From positions 1,407,576 through 1,471,575 of the forward strand of contig CAWEPI010000004.1 in assembly GCA_963810945.1 (NCBI GenBank): DNA of 64,000 nucleotides, in the 5' to 3' direction. Both the position numbers and the translations under genes were made by a program. Of this stretch, positions 60,908 to 64,000 are shown piece by piece (positions within the stretch are counted from its first letter, which is position 1; every line of letters begins with the position of its first letter). Below the pieces are notes generated by a model, which ran no database searches, was not told the origin of the DNA, and saw only the letters and a list, made by a program, of their open reading frames with translations. This stretch comes from JAOUEA01 sp963810945. GTDB lineage: Bacteria > Actinomycetota > UBA4738 > HRBIN12.

Positions 60908-62615
60908 CTAGGTCCGCTTGCCCTGGGCACTCGAGGCTTGGCTCTGGCTGGACGCCCGGCCGTTCTGCGCCCCGACTCCAGGCTGCGCGGGGACCTCGAC
61001 CACCTTCACCTTGCGGGCCCGGTCGGGCCCGTAGTACTGGTCGTAGCTCGCGTAGCCCAGGTAGTTGCGCTGTGCGGCGCTGACGTTGTTGTAGACGCCG
61101 CCGATGATGGTGCCCCCCGCCGTGCGCAGCTGGCGCACCGCGTCCTCCAGGGCCGTACGGTTCGAGATCCCGGGGTCATGCACGAACAGCACGGCGTCGC
61201 TCTCCTCGGCGAGGACGGAGGCGTCGGCGACCGGCAGGACGGGTGGGGCGTCGCAGACCACGATGTCCGCGACGCGGCGCAGGCCGTCGAAGACGGCGTC
61301 CGCGTTGGGACCCGCCAGGAGCGAGACCGGGTCTTGCGGCACGGCTCCAGCGCCCACGATCCAGAGGTTCTCGATCTCCGTGGCCTGGATCACGTCCACG
61401 AGGTCCCGGCTGCCCTCGAGCGCCTCGCGCAGACCGGGGCCGTCCGTGACGCCGATGAACCGGGACGCCCGCGGCCGACGGAGGTCCGCGTCGACGAGCA
61501 CGGTGCGCAACCCGGTCTCGGCCAGGATCACCGCGAGGTTCGCGGCGGTGGCGCTCTTGCCCTCGGCCGGCATCGCGCTGCTCACGACCAGCACGCGCAG
61601 GGGCGTCTGCGAACGGAAGAACCGGATGTTGGTGGCGAGCGTCCGGTAGGCCTCGGATGCGGGCGCCCCGGGCTCCTCACGCGTCACGAGCTCGGCCCGC
61701 TCCGCGCGGTCCCAGCCGTCGACCTTCGGGATCACGGCCATCACCGGCGCCGACAGGTGCGTCGCCAGCTCATCCCGCCCGCCGACCTTGTTCTCGCGGA
61801 GCCCGCGGATGATGGCGAGGCCCGACCCCAACACGGCGCCGATCACGAGGCCCAGCGCGATGGCCAGTGGCAGGTTCGGCCCGACGGGCGACGAAGGCAC
61901 GGTGGCCGCCTGGACCGAACGCCCTCCCTGGGAAACGCTCGCTTGAGAATCGAGGTCGACGAGCTTGGCGCTGATGCTGCTGATCGACGTCGCCACATCT
62001 TCCGCCTGCTGCTTGAGCGTGGCTTGCTCCGCCAGGCTCGAGGTGTTCTGGATGTCTCGCTGGATCTGGGCGTACTGCTCCACAAGGGTCTTCTTCGCGG
62101 CCTCGAGAGGGATGCGCGCCTGATCGAACCCTGACTTGGCGAGGTCGTAGCGTTGCGAGAGGTAAGCGGTCGCGAACGCGTTGGCGCCGGCAGCCGCCGC
62201 CTGCGGCGTGCTGGCGGTGAACCCGATGGTCATCACCGTCGTGTCCCTCACGACACCCACGCTGACGTGCTTCACGAGCTCATCCGGCGACTGCGCGCTC
62301 GAGATCCCCTGCCGCGACCTTCGCGACGTCGGCCGACTTCACGATCTCGGATTCGGTCGCCATGTCGGGCTGCAGGGTGTTGGCCGTGCTGCCGGGCACC
62401 GGCGTCACGGCGACGTCGATCAGCGGGGTGACCACGATCTTCGCCTGGGCGTAGTACTGCTTCGGCTTGAGGAGGACGAAGGCGGCGCAGAGGGCCGCCA
62501 CCACGATCGCCGTGACCACGACGATGAACTTCCTCGCCCGGATCATGTTCCAGTAATCGCTCAGGTCTAGGACCCGGGTGGTGGGTTCAGACAACTCGTG
62601 CTCCTGACGTCGCAT
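60908..62615 (-). CDS. Wzz chain-length regulator fused to BY-kinase, with a +1 frame change
   Basis: Frame one: cytoplasmic start, membrane helix (KFIVVVTAIVVAALCAAFVLL), Wzz domain to VAAG. Frame two: rest of Wzz (SPDELVKHVSVGVV onward), coiled coil, second helix near VGPNLPLAIALGLVIG, then the tyrosine autokinase with Walker A SSAMPAEGKSATA, A' VLVDADLRRP, B VVCDAPPV, and a Tyr-rich tail NYLGYASYDQYYG. The join is +1 at GCA-GGG-G-ATC (62306-62309), giving AAGISSAQSPDEL and 568 residues. It controls polymer length and export with the Wzy-like protein. Confidence 0.88.
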
Positions 62616-62783
62616 GGCCCGCGGGATACAGGGGGCTGCGGGCTACGGTCGCCCATGATATCGGACGAAACGGCCCGGCGGACCCCCCGGCACGGTCTTT
62701 CCATCGAACGCACACGAACGCGCCCGGCGTAGGCCTTCCGGCCTAACCTGCATCCCCGAACGGCGGGACTCCCCGGGCTCGTA

Positions 62784-62813
62784 TTGACCCTCGTTCGAGC
62801 CGTGTCGTACGTT
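62784..62813 (+). promoter_or_regulatory. Candidate sigma-70-type promoter
   Basis: TTGACC (62784-62789) and TACGTT (62808-62813), spacer 18 bp, about 76 bp upstream of the histidine phosphatase start. The rest of the 273-bp gap (62616-62888) shows no gene. Confidence 0.45.
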
Positions 62814-62888
62814 CTTCGACCAGGCAGACCCGCGCGCGGGGCGCGTTCCCCCGCCGGCGTCCACACGAGCGCGCAGGAGGTTTCCCCG

Positions 62889-63563
62889 ATGGCAGTATCC
62901 CCCGAGGCGATGAGCGCACCTTCCCCAGATGACGAGATCCTCGCCGTTCGCGAGAACGTGGCTGAGCTCTACCTGATCCGCCACGGCACGACGACGCTCA
63001 ACGTCCAGAACCGGTATCGAGGCCGCCGCGACGTGCCGCTCGACGCCCAGGGGTGGGCCGACGCGGTCGAGGCCGCGCGCGCGCTGTCGCCGATGGGTCT
63101 CAGCGCGGTGTACGCGGGACCGTTGCGGCGCACCATCAACACGGCGCAGGTCATCGCCGACGAGTGCCGGATCCCCGACGTGCGGATCCTCCACGGCCTG
63201 ATCAACCTCGACTACGGTGCCTGGGAGGGCATGACGTCCGAAGAAGCCGCGATGTACGACCCCGAGATGTTCAAGCGCTACAAGTCGGCGCCCGGACAGG
63301 CGATCTGTCCCAACGGCGAGCGGCTCACCGACGCCCAGGCGCGCATGATCGAGGCGGTCCAGCTGATGGGCGAGCGCCACAAGGGTGAGCGCGTGGCCGG
63401 CGTCACGCACGCCGTGATGATCCGCCTCGTGGCGGCCAAGCTGCTGAACTTCGACGGCGAGGAGTGGCGCATCCCGGTCGGGCGTGGGTCCCTCACCAAG
63501 TTCGAGGTGGAAGACGGTGAGATCCGGCTCGTGGCCATGCCGGCCGGAGACGACGTCGACTGA
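62889..63563 (+). CDS. Histidine phosphatase family protein
   Basis: 224 residues, phosphoglycerate-mutase superfamily. LYLIRHGTTTLNVQNRYRGR carries the catalytic His, AGPLRRTINTAQVIA and LDYGAWEGMTSEEA follow, and VAGVTHAVMIRLV holds the second His. CAGGAGG lies 8-9 nt before the ATG. Substrate unknown; its function may differ from the similar gene at 22953. Confidence 0.9.
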   Translation: MAVSPEAMSAPSPDDEILAVRENVAELYLIRHGTTTLNVQNRYRGRRDVPLDAQGWADAVEAARALSPMGLSAVYAGPLRRTINTAQVIADECRIPDVRILHGLINLDYGAWEGMTSEEAAMYDPEMFKRYKSAPGQAICPNGERLTDAQARMIEAVQLMGERHKGERVAGVTHAVMIRLVAAKLLNFDGEEWRIPVGRGSLTKFEVEDGEIRLVAMPAGDDVD

Positions 63564-63631
63564 GCACCCATCCCGCCCGATGCAGGGCCGCCGCCCACGC
63601 ATCACGTCCGCAACCGCATAGGAGTCCCCTC

Positions 63632-64000
63632 GTGACGACGCTCTCCGCGGGCGATCTGGCGCGGTTCCTGCTGGCGCTCACGCTGCTGCTCGCCGCCGCG
63701 CATAGCGGCGGCTACCTCTTCGCGCGCTGGAAGCAGCCCCGTGTGATCGGAGAGATCGTGGGCGGCCTGATCCTGGGCCCGACCGTGCTGGGCGCCATCG
63801 CGCCGGGCGTCGAGGCGCACCTCTTCCCGACCACCGGCGCCGTCCCCGTGGTGCTGGACGGCCTCTCGCAGCTGGGTCTCCTCCTGCTGATGTTCGGCGC
63901 CGGCACGGAGATGCGGTCCTCGTTCAACAGCGACGAACGGCGCACGGTCGGCGCCGTCACGCTGGCGGGCGTGGCGCTCCCGGCCCTCGTCGGGCTCGGC
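63632..64000 (+). CDS. CPA2-type cation/proton antiporter, N-terminal part (runs off the right edge)
   Basis: 123 codons to the window end. A hydrophobic first helix, then PRVIGEIVGGLILGPTVLG and LGLLLLMFGAGTEM, the hallmark of Na+/H+ or K+/H+ antiporters of the KefB/NapA group. The start is GTG with GGAG 8 nt upstream. Domains further on, such as TrkA_N, cannot be judged. Confidence 0.85.
   Translation, partial: MTTLSAGDLARFLLALTLLLAAAHSGGYLFARWKQPRVIGEIVGGLILGPTVLGAIAPGVEAHLFPTTGAVPVVLDGLSQLGLLLLMFGAGTEMRSSFNSDERRTVGAVTLAGVALPALVGLG

Noticed and set aside
1..64000. tRNA genes, CRISPR arrays, insertion sequences, prophage or integrated plasmid
   Set aside because: No cloverleaf-like segment with a GGTTCGA arm in the spacers, no regular repeat-spacer pattern, no transposase or integrase, and uniform composition throughout.

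Overview
The window is high-GC, densely packed DNA from a bacterium that is probably a deep-branching, uncultured member of the Actinomycetota. The evidence is GC-rich third codon positions throughout, many GTG starts and 1-4 bp gene overlaps, an actinobacterial trio of histidine phosphatase, DUF3090 protein and SCO1664-family protein, GTTCATC-type Pho boxes, a MutT1-like Nudix/phosphatase fusion beside ppk, and a DUF4012 protein. I saw no tRNA, rRNA, CRISPR array, insertion sequence or prophage. Both ends cut genes: cyanophycin synthetase on the left and a cation/proton antiporter on the right.

Layout. 1-9.4 kb: cyanophycin metabolism (cphB-cphA), a DNA glycosylase, an MgtE-type permease with a PhoU/TrkA_C partner, a tandem Lrp-effector-domain protein, ispH, a secreted lytic transglycosylase-like protein, corA and a GNAT protein. 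9.3-22.9 kb: a phosphate and polyphosphate region with mutT1-like, CYTH-CHAD and ppk genes, two DUF47 proteins, pit, and the pstSCAB-phoU-response regulator operon with a divergent sensor kinase. Two four-repeat Pho boxes link the pst and pit operons to that two-component system. 22.9-31.3 kb: the actinobacterial trio, ogt, a thioredoxin-like lipoprotein, a zinc-type cation diffusion facilitator, a rhomboid protease, a PQQ-like beta-propeller and pheA. 31.4-44.8 kb: DUF4012 protein, a small LPXTG-like surface protein, a polyprenyl-phosphate sugar transferase, a compact Tad pilus locus (flp, tadZ, tadA, tadB, tadC), a GT-C-like membrane protein and three LuxR-type regulators. 44.8-47.9 kb: a DUF255 thioredoxin-domain protein, a Bcp peroxiredoxin and a MarR regulator. 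48.0-62.6 kb: a surface polysaccharide locus with GT26, GT2 and GT4 glycosyltransferases, four unrelated-looking sulfotransferases, two secreted metallophosphoesterases, two beta-propeller proteins, a Wzy-like polymerase and a Wzz/BY-kinase fusion. This suggests a sulfated exopolysaccharide. 62.9-64 kb: another histidine phosphatase and the start of the antiporter.

The most unusual signal is a set of nine apparent reading-frame changes in six otherwise well conserved genes (pstS, the SCO1664-family gene, four in the rhomboid gene, GT4, wzy, wzz/BY-kinase). All nine have the same sign: one extra base, i.e. the ribosome would have to move +1. Eight of the nine windows contain an in-frame GGG or CGG codon at which a +1 step restores the expected protein. 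The ninth, in the rhomboid gene, fits that rule only if the shift is placed at a downstream GGG, against the codon-usage evidence. Systematic insertion errors in G/C runs of the assembly and real +1 recoding both remain possible. Read-level evidence and proteomics would decide between them.
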